From the IMG/VR virus record IMGVR_UViG_3300031223_000027, positions 1 through 32,093 of that record: a stretch of 32,093 nucleotides of DNA. One strand, 5' to 3'. This DNA is from a virus. Both the position numbers and the translations under genes were made by a program. Each line of letters opens with the position of its first letter. Positions within the stretch are counted from its first letter, which is position 1. Shown piece after piece: positions 22,735 to 31,177 of this stretch. Under the pieces are notes generated by a model that was given only the letters and a program-made list of their open reading frames with translations, had not been told where the DNA came from and ran no database searches.

Positions 22735-25122
22735 ATGAAAGATTTAACATCTTCCGGTTTAGTTTTACGAACACTAGACGCATCAGATTGGCCAAAATTT
22801 GTTGAAGACATGAACTTTAATTTGACTCAAATTTTAAATCTACCTGGGTTTAAAGGTCAGCCTGGTTTATCTGTAACAGGACCAGCCGGTGTTGGTATTA
22901 GAGGATCAAAATGGGTTTTCGTGAAAATGTCAGACATGCAAAATGTTTACAATATTACAGATGCTTCTGAAGTTGACTTAGCGTTTATAAATCAATCATT
23001 TGACAATGACTCTGCTCTATTGTTTTCTTCTCTTGACATACCTAGCGACGATGAATTAATTATTGGTGATCTTTTAGTTTTGCCAGAAGGTCAAATCATA
23101 GAATTGTCAGAAGTCGTTAACGGCAACCAAACAACAGTCCAGTTTACAGACACTGGTGTAACATTTGCTCAAGTTTCATCTTTATCAGAATCTAGAGTTC
23201 GTGCAATTTTTAATGAATTGTTTCAAGGCGGCAACCAAACAAACGGTTCGTTTAGAAACTATGCTGCGGTGGCCAAAAATAACACTGATGCAAGCCCAGC
23301 AGTCAATCAAAATATTAACAATGACTCTATTATTGACATATTGGTTAGCAGTTCTGGCCCAGGCGCTGCATTACCGACACATAAATTTGTTGCTGCAACT
23401 GAACAAGATGTAACAACAGACACTCAAATGTGTTTGATAGCTGGATCACCAGTTAGATATCATGAATTGTTACAAGAAACTCAACGAATACACACTAATA
23501 ACTATGCACCAGGCATAGACGACTTTGCTGCCCAAGTTATATTGCAAAACTCATACAAAAATGGACTTATTTTTGGTCACAGAAACTCAGAATCTATACG
23601 ACAATTTGGTCGACTGTATCGTTCTGTTAATTCAACGATATTAACAAGTTCATATTCACCATTAGAAAATGAATACTCAGATATTCAACTAAGCGATGAT
23701 GCGGTAACAATACGAGCAAACAGAGGTGTTATTAGAACGACTTCTCTTGAAATCATGGCTGGTGTCCTAACATCTGAATTTCTTTCTTGGTCTGGTAACA
23801 CAGTAAAACTAGCAAACAAGGCAAACGCAAAGTTAGAAATTTGGGCACCAGAAGGCACATATTTAAAATCAATTGTAGATGCAAATGTATTGTCAACCGA
23901 TGCAACAGGTAAACTAATTAAAGCATACACAGTCCTAACTGCTATGCCGACAACTGCAACAAATTCTCAACTACTAACAGCATTGGCCGTTGCTAATTAT
24001 AGAATTGCAGTTAATACTAGACTGGATGCATTAGAATCGGATGTAACTGATCTACAAAATCAAGACACATCAACATATTTTAAGAAAACTGTTTGGTATG
24101 CGTCTGCTACTAACCTAAATAGCATTACTGTTCATGGTAACAGCCTCGTTGCTATAGGTACTGCAATTTCTAATTTCTTGCCTAATGTAACAGCTGCACC
24201 AGCAGACATGCATATCAACACTTTTGTCATTGACAATGGTGGCACAAAAAATAGAATGTTGCAAGAAGTAACAATGACTGGCGGCACACTAGGTAACTAC
24301 ATGCTTGGTGTTAAATGGTTTAGGACTGCTGAAAAGGCAGGTACTGCACAATGGCAATTTTCTGCATGGTCTAAAACAGTCACCAACATAGATGTTCCAA
24401 CTGGAGACTCAGCGATTGTTGTATCTGGTTCTTTTGCAGATGAATTAAGAATTAGACATGCAGGAACAACTGCAACGTCAACAAACAATGTACAGCCGAC
24501 CGAGGCAGTCAAAAACATTACATTGGATGAATTTGGTCACGTCAGACGTATTGATTCTGAAGACTATGCTAATGTTTTCTTAGGTATTAATGGGCCAGTT
24601 AGCCAATTGCATTGGTCTGCAACAAATCAAACAGCACTAAGCATATATCTTTCAGAGTTTATGCGAATAAATAGACCAATGGTTGTTGTAACAGGAACGT
24701 TTGATATTTATGACGGTCAAACTACAACTTGGGTGTCATTAGGACAATATACAGCAACGAACTCTTCGTTTGATGCTGTAGGACCCGGTCATACTGTTAT
24801 AAAAAGTCTAGTTAAATGGAAAAGAACAAGCCTAGGTGGTCACTATGATTTCGTAGATATTGAAATATACCCTGACGCTTCTGCAACAGCAGCAGAACGA
24901 GTAACATGGAATGATTTACAAGTTATTGCACTACTTACAGTTAGAGAAGGCAGTGCTGATAGAGAACCAATATTTGCACCACAAGAAACAAGAGCAGTAG
25001 TCACAGGTTCAGTTAGCGGATCAACTGTTAGAAGATTTGCACTTCATGAAGGTAACGGACCTGTTCAAGAAGTTTCATTAAAAATAGTTGTACAACGAAG
25101 AAGAACGTATTTACCTTTATAG
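22735..25122 (+). CDS. Tail fibre/baseplate protein with collagen-like segment (795 aa)
   Basis: An N-terminal anchor-like section ('LVLRTLDASDWPKFVEDMNF') is followed by a short collagen-like Gly-x-y run ('GFKGQPGLSVTGPAGVGIRG', about residues 38-58). The middle contains a helical segment, 'RIAVNTRLDALESDVTDLQN', of the kind that forms trimeric coiled coils before a receptor-binding tip. The long beta-rich C-terminus is rich in Thr, Asn and Gly. These are typical signs of a trimeric fibre or baseplate spike protein. No chaperone gene of T4 gp38/gp57 type was recognised next to it. Confidence 0.7.
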   Translation: MKDLTSSGLVLRTLDASDWPKFVEDMNFNLTQILNLPGFKGQPGLSVTGPAGVGIRGSKWVFVKMSDMQNVYNITDASEVDLAFINQSFDNDSALLFSSLDIPSDDELIIGDLLVLPEGQIIELSEVVNGNQTTVQFTDTGVTFAQVSSLSESRVRAIFNELFQGGNQTNGSFRNYAAVAKNNTDASPAVNQNINNDSIIDILVSSSGPGAALPTHKFVAATEQDVTTDTQMCLIAGSPVRYHELLQETQRIHTNNYAPGIDDFAAQVILQNSYKNGLIFGHRNSESIRQFGRLYRSVNSTILTSSYSPLENEYSDIQLSDDAVTIRANRGVIRTTSLEIMAGVLTSEFLSWSGNTVKLANKANAKLEIWAPEGTYLKSIVDANVLSTDATGKLIKAYTVLTAMPTTATNSQLLTALAVANYRIAVNTRLDALESDVTDLQNQDTSTYFKKTVWYASATNLNSITVHGNSLVAIGTAISNFLPNVTAAPADMHINTFVIDNGGTKNRMLQEVTMTGGTLGNYMLGVKWFRTAEKAGTAQWQFSAWSKTVTNIDVPTGDSAIVVSGSFADELRIRHAGTTATSTNNVQPTEAVKNITLDEFGHVRRIDSEDYANVFLGINGPVSQLHWSATNQTALSIYLSEFMRINRPMVVVTGTFDIYDGQTTTWVSLGQYTATNSSFDAVGPGHTVIKSLVKWKRTSLGGHYDFVDIEIYPDASATAAERVTWNDLQVIALLTVREGSADREPIFAPQETRAVVTGSVSGSTVRRFALHEGNGPVQEVSLKIVVQRRRTYLPL

Positions 25123-25183
25123 CATTTTTTCTTGCTAACTATTGGCTGTGATTGTTTAATTTACTAAAATAAAATATTAAAAA

Positions 25184-25828
25184 ATGGCAAAAGCATTCCC
25201 AGAATTATGTGGTCAGTGGTCAAAAAAGACAAACACTGGCGGCACAGAAGTTATATATGTTATAGAAATTGACGGCAACATGGCTAAAGCGGTAGGCAAA
25301 AACATACCAGTCGACGAACTAAAATCAAATTGGACTAAAGTTAATGATGATTTTGGTGATCCATTTAAGTCTATGTCTGGTATGCAAGGTATGGATCGTG
25401 ACCTTATCCGAGAACAAAAAGATACGATTGAACCACCTGAAGTCAAAGCAACCAAAGTTGATGACGTAGGGCAACCTAAACCTCTTGTTGATGACTTAGG
25501 GCAACCTGAAGCAAAAGTTTATGAAGAGACAAAGCCAGAAGAGCCACAACCAATCTCAGGTAAGCATAAATTTATACACGACGCAATTAAAATGCAAGAG
25601 TCTAAGAACAAGCAAAGTAAACTTTCTCTTAATTTTGAATTAGTTATACCTTGTGACATTAACAAACTAAAGATCGTAGCCAATTCTATGGATATTGAAT
25701 ACGAAGTAGTATCAGATGTTATTATGGAACTATTACAAGGACAAACAGAAGACTTCTTTAATCAAGTAAGTAAAGCAGTTAGCAATAACTTACGTGACGA
25801 TAATGATAGAGCTAAGCAAAGTGTCTAA
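25184..25828 (+). CDS. Hypothetical 214-aa protein with acidic repeat linker
   Basis: An N-terminal domain (about 1-60; 'GGTEVIYVIEIDGNMAKAVG') is joined by an acidic Pro-rich linker to a helical C-terminal domain (about 125-214; 'CDINKLKIVANSMDIEYEVV'). The linker contains two copies of V-D-D-x-G-Q-P (about 97-113). I do not recognise the protein; placement suggests a tail-assembly or baseplate role. The next gene overlaps its 3' end in another frame. Confidence 0.6.
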   Translation: MAKAFPELCGQWSKKTNTGGTEVIYVIEIDGNMAKAVGKNIPVDELKSNWTKVNDDFGDPFKSMSGMQGMDRDLIREQKDTIEPPEVKATKVDDVGQPKPLVDDLGQPEAKVYEETKPEEPQPISGKHKFIHDAIKMQESKNKQSKLSLNFELVIPCDINKLKIVANSMDIEYEVVSDVIMELLQGQTEDFFNQVSKAVSNNLRDDNDRAKQSV

Positions 25829-26306
25829 TGAAACGATTTTTGATCAAAGACTATTTGAAGTTGGTGAATACTGTTATGCTATAGCCGCTAGTGTAACAGA
25901 GCCTTTCTTATACACTAGATTTAGATGTACAGTTGCTAAACGTAAAATAAATAATGACGCAGTAACATACTTTTTAGCCATAGAAGAATTGCTAGAGACT
26001 AAAGAATGGGCTCAGCTGCATGTACATCGTAACCGTTTTAGAACTTGGCATACTGCGGCGAATAGAGGTCAACTAAAGTCGCTAGACTGTTTTGACTTGC
26101 TTGTTGATATGTCAACCTTTGAGCAAAAATTTAGCAAACGATACCGACACTTAACTTTAGTAGTCTCTTCTGTCCATGTTGCCGTGACAAGAGAACACAT
26201 AAATGCTATCTGTGAACAAACAGTAGATATTGTATCTAGCCACCTAAAGAGTTCGTTAGATACAATTAGACTGCGACACGCAGAACTTAACAAAATGGCA
26301 CAATAA
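25794..26306 (+). CDS. Hypothetical 170-aa tail-region protein
   Basis: The frame overlaps the end of the 214-aa gene by 35 nt; an alternative ATG at 25803 would shorten the overlap. The sequence has 'EVGEYCYAIAASVTEPFLYT' and a helical C-terminus, and no known motif was seen. The relative frame (+1) is not that of the usual -1 shift in tail-assembly chaperones, so I treat it as separate. A terminator follows at 26334. Confidence 0.6.
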   Translation: MTIMIELSKVSNETIFDQRLFEVGEYCYAIAASVTEPFLYTRFRCTVAKRKINNDAVTYFLAIEELLETKEWAQLHVHRNRFRTWHTAANRGQLKSLDCFDLLVDMSTFEQKFSKRYRHLTLVVSSVHVAVTREHINAICEQTVDIVSSHLKSSLDTIRLRHAELNKMAQ

Positions 26307-26333
26307 CAAAAACATTACAGATTACATATACTG

Positions 26334-26363
26334 AACGCTTGATAAAGTCAAGCGTTTTTTTCT
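26334..26363 (+). terminator. Rho-independent terminator
   Basis: The arms AACGCTTGA (26334-26342) and TCAAGCGTT (26348-26356) form a 9-bp stem, followed by a T-tract. Confidence 0.85.
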
Positions 26364-26366
26364 TGT

Positions 26367-26374
26367 TATACATA
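26367..26374 (+). promoter_or_regulatory. Late-promoter-like box TATACATA
   Basis: An exact copy of the octamer directly after a terminator and 17 nt before the next ATG, a convincing position for a promoter. Confidence 0.5.
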
Positions 26375-26391
26375 TAATAAACAGGATTAGT

Positions 26392-27978
26392 ATGTCGGAC
26401 AACTCAATAATAGAAACTAAAGACACATCACCTTTTTATACATCACCTCATCGAGTAGATGAAGATAAAAAGTCAAAACTGCCTAATGCAGCAAAACGAT
26501 ATACTGATGTTGGCCCAACTGAAACACCTAGAGGCTTAGAAGATATTAGAGATGCAGATGGCAATCCAGTTGCAACTAATATTGGTGAATTGCCTAGGTC
26601 GTCAAATCCATATTTTAACCTAAGAGTTAAGTCTAGTGGTTCTAATAACTACCCACTATTTGACGAAGAGTCTAGAGATCAAGCAGACCTGTATGCTAAC
26701 ATATCAGCAAAAGACCTAGTCGAGCAACCTAAAGGTGCAAGTGTTTATTCTGCAGATGATTTCTTATATGCTAGTCAATTTGGTAAAATGCCACTAAATA
26801 GATTAATAACATTAAGACGTTTCGCTTTTGCAACTAATGATGATATTTTTAGTCAAACAAGTCAACCTGAACCAGATATTTGCAGGGCAATAACTTACTT
26901 TGACCAAGAAAAAAATAAGCTTTCAGATATTTTAACTTTTTCTTCTGGTCTAAAATGGAAGCAATTAGACAGTGCATCGGAACGGGCTGAAATGCTTGGT
27001 GATCAAAACGGTATTGGTGGTGTTGTGGGTAAAGCAATGAAAGTTGTTGATCCTAAGTACGGTCAAGAGTCATTAGCTGGTGCAAACCGGGTTAATTACG
27101 ATCCTCAGCATGACAGCAATAGGGTATATGGTCCAGTTGATAGTATTAGTTCTGCAAGTATAAGAGAAATTGGATTAAAATTTGAACATAACATTGAACT
27201 AGAGTTTTCATATGAAATGCGATCAATCAATGGTGTTAATCAAAAGGCAGCATTCATAGACCTGCTTTCAAACTTAGTCCTAATGTCAACTAACGACGCT
27301 AAATTTTGGGGTGGCGCAAGGCACTGGGTTGGTGTACAACCATCAAAATATATGAATGACATGAAAGCATTGTCACCTAAAAACTTTAATGATTTTGTCA
27401 AAACGTCGACTACATCAATGAAATCTCTTTTAGGTACAATGTCTCAGAAATCATCAGCAAAAGATACACTTAAAAACATAGCAAACAATGCTATGAACTT
27501 GGCACTAGGTAAAATGCTTAATGTGCTTGGTCGACCAGGTATACCTGTTATGAATTCATTACTAACAGGAAACCCAATAGGACCATGGCACGTAACTATT
27601 GGCAATCCAATGAACCCAATACTAGTTGCAGGTGACCTTATTATGGACGATTCAACAATTAGTTTTGGTGATAAAATTGGATATGATGACTTTCCAACAG
27701 AATTAAAGCTAGTAGTTAAAATGAAACACGCCAAACCAAGAGATAGAGCTGCAATAGAATCTATGTTTAATGCAGGTAAAGGTCGAACTTACATGAAACC
27801 TACTAATGTTTTCGACAATCAAACAAGGGATCAACTTAATAGTAGCAGTACTAATCCAAGCGTTTTGACTGAATTGCAAACACAAATGATACAATCGACA
27901 AATTGGGGTGACTTTGGTGAGGCTGATGTTCTAAGAAACAGGGACGCTGTGTGGTCATTTCTTAAAAAAGACGCATAA
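26392..27978 (+). CDS. Tail/baseplate structural protein (528 aa)
   Basis: The C-terminal third carries 'GNPIGPWHVTIGNPMNPILV', 'GYDDFPTELKLVVKMKHAKP' and 'RDRAAIESMFNAGKGRTYM'. This pattern recurs, as I recall, in structural proteins of large myoviruses near the tail tube and baseplate (G.W.LT.GNP.NPI......DFPTELK). The N-terminal ~100 residues are hydrophilic and low in order. An Ala/Met-rich helical stretch lies at about 350-380. The role is likely where the tail tube begins on the baseplate, but that is inference. The endolysin gene follows after 28 nt. Confidence 0.65.
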   Translation: MSDNSIIETKDTSPFYTSPHRVDEDKKSKLPNAAKRYTDVGPTETPRGLEDIRDADGNPVATNIGELPRSSNPYFNLRVKSSGSNNYPLFDEESRDQADLYANISAKDLVEQPKGASVYSADDFLYASQFGKMPLNRLITLRRFAFATNDDIFSQTSQPEPDICRAITYFDQEKNKLSDILTFSSGLKWKQLDSASERAEMLGDQNGIGGVVGKAMKVVDPKYGQESLAGANRVNYDPQHDSNRVYGPVDSISSASIREIGLKFEHNIELEFSYEMRSINGVNQKAAFIDLLSNLVLMSTNDAKFWGGARHWVGVQPSKYMNDMKALSPKNFNDFVKTSTTSMKSLLGTMSQKSSAKDTLKNIANNAMNLALGKMLNVLGRPGIPVMNSLLTGNPIGPWHVTIGNPMNPILVAGDLIMDDSTISFGDKIGYDDFPTELKLVVKMKHAKPRDRAAIESMFNAGKGRTYMKPTNVFDNQTRDQLNSSSTNPSVLTELQTQMIQSTNWGDFGEADVLRNRDAVWSFLKKDA

Positions 27979-28006
27979 CTAGAAACAAATTAAAATTAAT
28001 ACAATT

Positions 28007-28762
28007 ATGAAAAAGCAAACAAAACGTGATATTTTTTTATCAGCTGGTCACAGCAATGTAAAGGGAAAAGATAGAGGTGCTGCAGGTAATGGCTATGTAG
28101 AAGGTGACCTAACAGTTGAATTTAGAGACTTAGTATTCAACTTTCTAACTGATGAATTTGGTTACTGCAACGTTGTTACTGATGACAACAGAAACTTTAC
28201 ATCTCAGACAATTAGACTTTTTAGAAATAAGACAAAGTCAAATTCTATTGTTGTCGACTTTCATTGGAATGCAGCAACACCAGCAGCAACAGGCACAGAG
28301 GTCCTTGTACCACACGACAGTACTGCTCTTGAAAACAGCCTAGCACTAAGCATAGCAAAGTCAATAGGAAGTATCCTGTCGATACCACTTAGAGGTAATC
28401 ACCGCGGAAACAAAGGTGTTAAGTCCGAAATGGAATCACATCATGGCCGATTAGGTTGGATGCGCCTTACAGGAGAAAACGTCCTGCCTGAAATTTGCTT
28501 CATCACAAATAAAAGTGATATGGAAAAGTATCAAGAGAATAAGGTAGAATTAGCAAGGGCTGTCGCAAAAGACATCTTGTCTGCTGCAACAACACCAGTT
28601 GCTAGCAATTCACCAACAAAGGACACTATGCATACTGTTAGTGGTGGTGACACCTTAGGCGCACTTGCAAATAGGTATAACACAACAGTTGCCAATATTA
28701 AAATGTTAAATTCATTAACGACAGATATGATTTATGTTAATCAAGTCTTAAGGATTAAATAA
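28007..28762 (+). CDS. Endolysin: N-acetylmuramoyl-L-alanine amidase with LysM
   Basis: The N-terminal domain (about 7-195) is Amidase_3-like, with 'FLSAGHSN' (His15), 'GYVEGDL' (Glu32), 'VVDFHWNA' (His86) and 'VLPEICFITNKSD' (Glu162) as zinc ligands and catalytic residue. The C-terminal 45 residues (about 207-251) form one LysM domain ('HTVSGGDTLGALANRYNTTV', ending 'VNQVLRIK') that binds peptidoglycan. It cleaves the bond between MurNAc and the stem peptide. There is no signal peptide, so it needs a holin for export. It sits between a tail gene and the terminase; 19 A residues follow its stop. Confidence 0.9.
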   Translation: MKKQTKRDIFLSAGHSNVKGKDRGAAGNGYVEGDLTVEFRDLVFNFLTDEFGYCNVVTDDNRNFTSQTIRLFRNKTKSNSIVVDFHWNAATPAATGTEVLVPHDSTALENSLALSIAKSIGSILSIPLRGNHRGNKGVKSEMESHHGRLGWMRLTGENVLPEICFITNKSDMEKYQENKVELARAVAKDILSAATTPVASNSPTKDTMHTVSGGDTLGALANRYNTTVANIKMLNSLTTDMIYVNQVLRIK

Positions 28763-28779
28763 AAAAAAAAAAAAAAAAA
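28761..28779 (+). repeat. 19-nt poly-A tract before the terminase start
   Basis: Nineteen A residues overlap the endolysin stop region and end in GG-ATG. Same length as the tract at 16135-16153. Confidence 0.95.
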
Positions 28780-28781
28780 GG

Positions 28782-30569
28782 ATGGCACAGACAATTTTTG
28801 ACCCTAGGGTTCATAGTGAAATAGAAAGTGATGCTCCAACTGGAACAGTTTGGACTTCACAATCTGTGCAGTGGGCATTAGACGCAATACGAGTAGGTCA
28901 AAAATTAAAGGCTTCTCCGTTTTTTGAAAAGAATCCAGACTTAAGAAAAGGCAATCTAGTTTTCCAGTATAGTGACGCTGAAATATTAGAAGTTATCAAG
29001 TGTTCTAAGGACATTATGTACTTCATTGAAAAATACTGTAAGATTAAAAGACCTGATGGTAAAATAGGTAATTTTAGACTTCGGCCTTATCAACTAAAGC
29101 AAATAAAAGACTACATAGACAACGACGAAATTATACTTGGGTGGTCAAGACAAAGTGGTAAAACAATTGGTACTTCTTTGTATATTATATGGGCTATGCT
29201 ATTTAATGCAGATAAACATGCTGCACTACTGGCTAATAAATCAAGTACATCTGGTGAAGTTTTGTCTAAAATTAAGTCTATTTATAAGGAGTTGCCATTT
29301 TTCCTAAAGGCTGGAATTATTGGTTACAATGGTAGTACTGTTGTATTCGACAATGGTTGTAGAATGTACACCGGACCAACAACTATTGATGCACTTAACG
29401 GTAAGACTTGTAACATACTTTATATTGATGAATTTGCATTTGTTGGTAAAGGTCGAAATAAAGTAGAATACCAAAAAGACTTTTTAGCCAATGCTAAGCC
29501 TGTCCTGTCTTCACAAAAAGAGTCAGGTTTGTGTAAACTTATAATTAGTTCAACACCATACGGTAAGGAACACTTTTTTACACTGTTTAACGACGCAATA
29601 AAAGGTAAAAACCGAATGCGTGCAAGTAAAGTTTGTTGGTGGGAAATACCAGGCAAAACGCTTAAATGGGCTCAAGATGAAATAAGTTCAATTGGGCTTA
29701 GCAAATTTAAACAGCAGTATGAAATGTCGTTTGATGTGCATGCTGAAACTTTACTTGCTGCTAAGACTATGCGTAGACTAATGAAGCAAAAGACAGATTA
29801 CGTATCTGATCAATTTGATATTCTTTCGAATTATGAAGAGTTTCTATATGTTCATCCTGAGGTAGAAATTGATCCTGATGTAGACGTGTTTTGCTTAACT
29901 GTTGATATCGCAGAAGGTTTAGGTCAAGATTACAGCACGATTCAAATACTTAGAGTCGGTTTTAACGAAAAAACGAGTAAGTTTTTATATGAGCAAATTG
30001 GCTTTTTTGCATGCAACACACTCGAAATCAGTGAATTTGCACTTGTTGCCCGTGAACTATTCGCAGCATTGAATCCAGACTATAGCAAACTATTGGTCGA
30101 ACAAAATACATACGGCGAATATTTCTTTAAATGTTTGCAGGATGAAACAACATCAACTATCGAGGTTCCTTTTGAATCTATTGTTAAGTTTAAGCGAAAT
30201 TCTGACTCAAATAAGAAAATAAAAGGTCTTAGAACTAACGTTGAGGTTAAAAAAGTAGGTGTTAAATCGTTTAAGACTTTACTAGACAATCAAGATATGA
30301 TTATCCACGACGCCACAACTATAGAAGAAATTGAAAATTTCCAAAGAAACAGCAAAGGTAACTATGCTGCATCAATCGGACATGACGATAAGGTAATGCC
30401 ATTAGTAAACTTTTCTTATTGGGCTCAGTTAAACGAACCAGAATTTCAATTTTGGCTTGAAGAATATGTGGCACTAAACGAAATACAATATAGACACCCA
30501 TCCGACATAGAAAATGAAGACATGTCTGGCCTATCGGAAGAAGTAAAACAAATGCTAAAAAGCGTATAA
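28782..30569 (+). CDS. Large terminase subunit (T4 gp17-like)
   Basis: The ATPase domain has a Walker A-type 'SRQSGKT' (122-128), Walker B 'ILYIDEF' (212-218, catalytic Glu217) and motif III 'IISSTPYG' (254-261). The C-terminal RNase H-like nuclease contains 'TVDIAEGLGQDYS' (373-385, Asp375), 'LVEQNTYGEYF' (about 440) and 'IGHDDKV' near 540-550, the acidic positions expected for metal binding. Length 595 aa is close to T4 gp17 (610). It cuts concatemeric DNA and drives packaging through the portal. The ATG follows a poly-A tract and GG. The small terminase subunit was not identified in the window. Confidence 0.95.
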   Translation: MAQTIFDPRVHSEIESDAPTGTVWTSQSVQWALDAIRVGQKLKASPFFEKNPDLRKGNLVFQYSDAEILEVIKCSKDIMYFIEKYCKIKRPDGKIGNFRLRPYQLKQIKDYIDNDEIILGWSRQSGKTIGTSLYIIWAMLFNADKHAALLANKSSTSGEVLSKIKSIYKELPFFLKAGIIGYNGSTVVFDNGCRMYTGPTTIDALNGKTCNILYIDEFAFVGKGRNKVEYQKDFLANAKPVLSSQKESGLCKLIISSTPYGKEHFFTLFNDAIKGKNRMRASKVCWWEIPGKTLKWAQDEISSIGLSKFKQQYEMSFDVHAETLLAAKTMRRLMKQKTDYVSDQFDILSNYEEFLYVHPEVEIDPDVDVFCLTVDIAEGLGQDYSTIQILRVGFNEKTSKFLYEQIGFFACNTLEISEFALVARELFAALNPDYSKLLVEQNTYGEYFFKCLQDETTSTIEVPFESIVKFKRNSDSNKKIKGLRTNVEVKKVGVKSFKTLLDNQDMIIHDATTIEEIENFQRNSKGNYAASIGHDDKVMPLVNFSYWAQLNEPEFQFWLEEYVALNEIQYRHPSDIENEDMSGLSEEVKQMLKSV

Positions 30570-31076
30570 ATGAAGCACATTGAGTATCGAAGTCACCATC
30601 AATTTACAATTGGGCATGACGAATCAGAAAAATTAGAATTTGAGATTGTTAGTACTGATAGGTTTAGGCCTCAACTAGGACTTAGTGCAATTGCTAGTAG
30701 CGGTCGTTCTGTTAATGATGCTAATCGACTATACGAAATGGTTAGGTCGGGCATAACAAAAAGCATTAGTGGTCAACAGCAACCGGTACAATTGACGATA
30801 AAACTGAATGTACTAGTTAATACAAAACCAGAAACAAAAAGCTATGACATATCAAACAGCATTTTTACAAGTTTTGACAGTAAAATAATACTGTTTGATC
30901 TTGTGCCTGCTGGTTCAACCAGTTCAATAACTGCTCAACTAGCAAATGGTGACACTGTAGTGCTTGCTGATGGGCTTAACTGCACTCTGTTTATCATAAC
31001 GTCTCAACTTAGAAAAGTTCAAATAAGTGACATTGTCCTTACGCTTAAGAAAAATAAGGGCTTAATTTACACATAA
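30570..31076 (+). CDS. Hypothetical 168-aa protein between terminase and sheath
   Basis: The ATG directly follows the terminase stop (TAA-ATG), so translation is probably coupled. The protein is beta-rich, with 'QPVQLTIKLNVLVNTKPETK' and 'KVQISDIVLTLKKNKGLIYT', and shows no known motif. In T4, genes 17 and 18 are adjacent; here this gene is inserted between them. The 100-nt gap that follows holds an AATACATA box and A-rich leader but no terminator that I can see. Confidence 0.65.
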   Translation: MKHIEYRSHHQFTIGHDESEKLEFEIVSTDRFRPQLGLSAIASSGRSVNDANRLYEMVRSGITKSISGQQQPVQLTIKLNVLVNTKPETKSYDISNSIFTSFDSKIILFDLVPAGSTSSITAQLANGDTVVLADGLNCTLFIITSQLRKVQISDIVLTLKKNKGLIYT

Positions 31077-31129
31077 GTCACTATTTTAAATTGCATTGGA
31101 CAAAAAAATGATGCCAATTTTCAATAATG

Positions 31130-31137
31130 AATACATA
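31130..31137 (+). promoter_or_regulatory. Late-promoter-like box AATACATA
   Basis: A one-base variant of the recurring octamer, 40 nt upstream of the tail sheath ATG. Confidence 0.35.
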
Positions 31138-31177
31138 TTCTAAAATAACAAATAATTAATTTAAAATACAAACGAAC

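Noticed and set aside
25184-26306. Programmed frameshift joining the 214-aa and 170-aa genes as a tail-assembly chaperone pair
   Set aside because: The second frame is +1 relative to the first rather than -1, no slippery heptamer was seen in the overlap, and the proteins lack the expected chaperone features.
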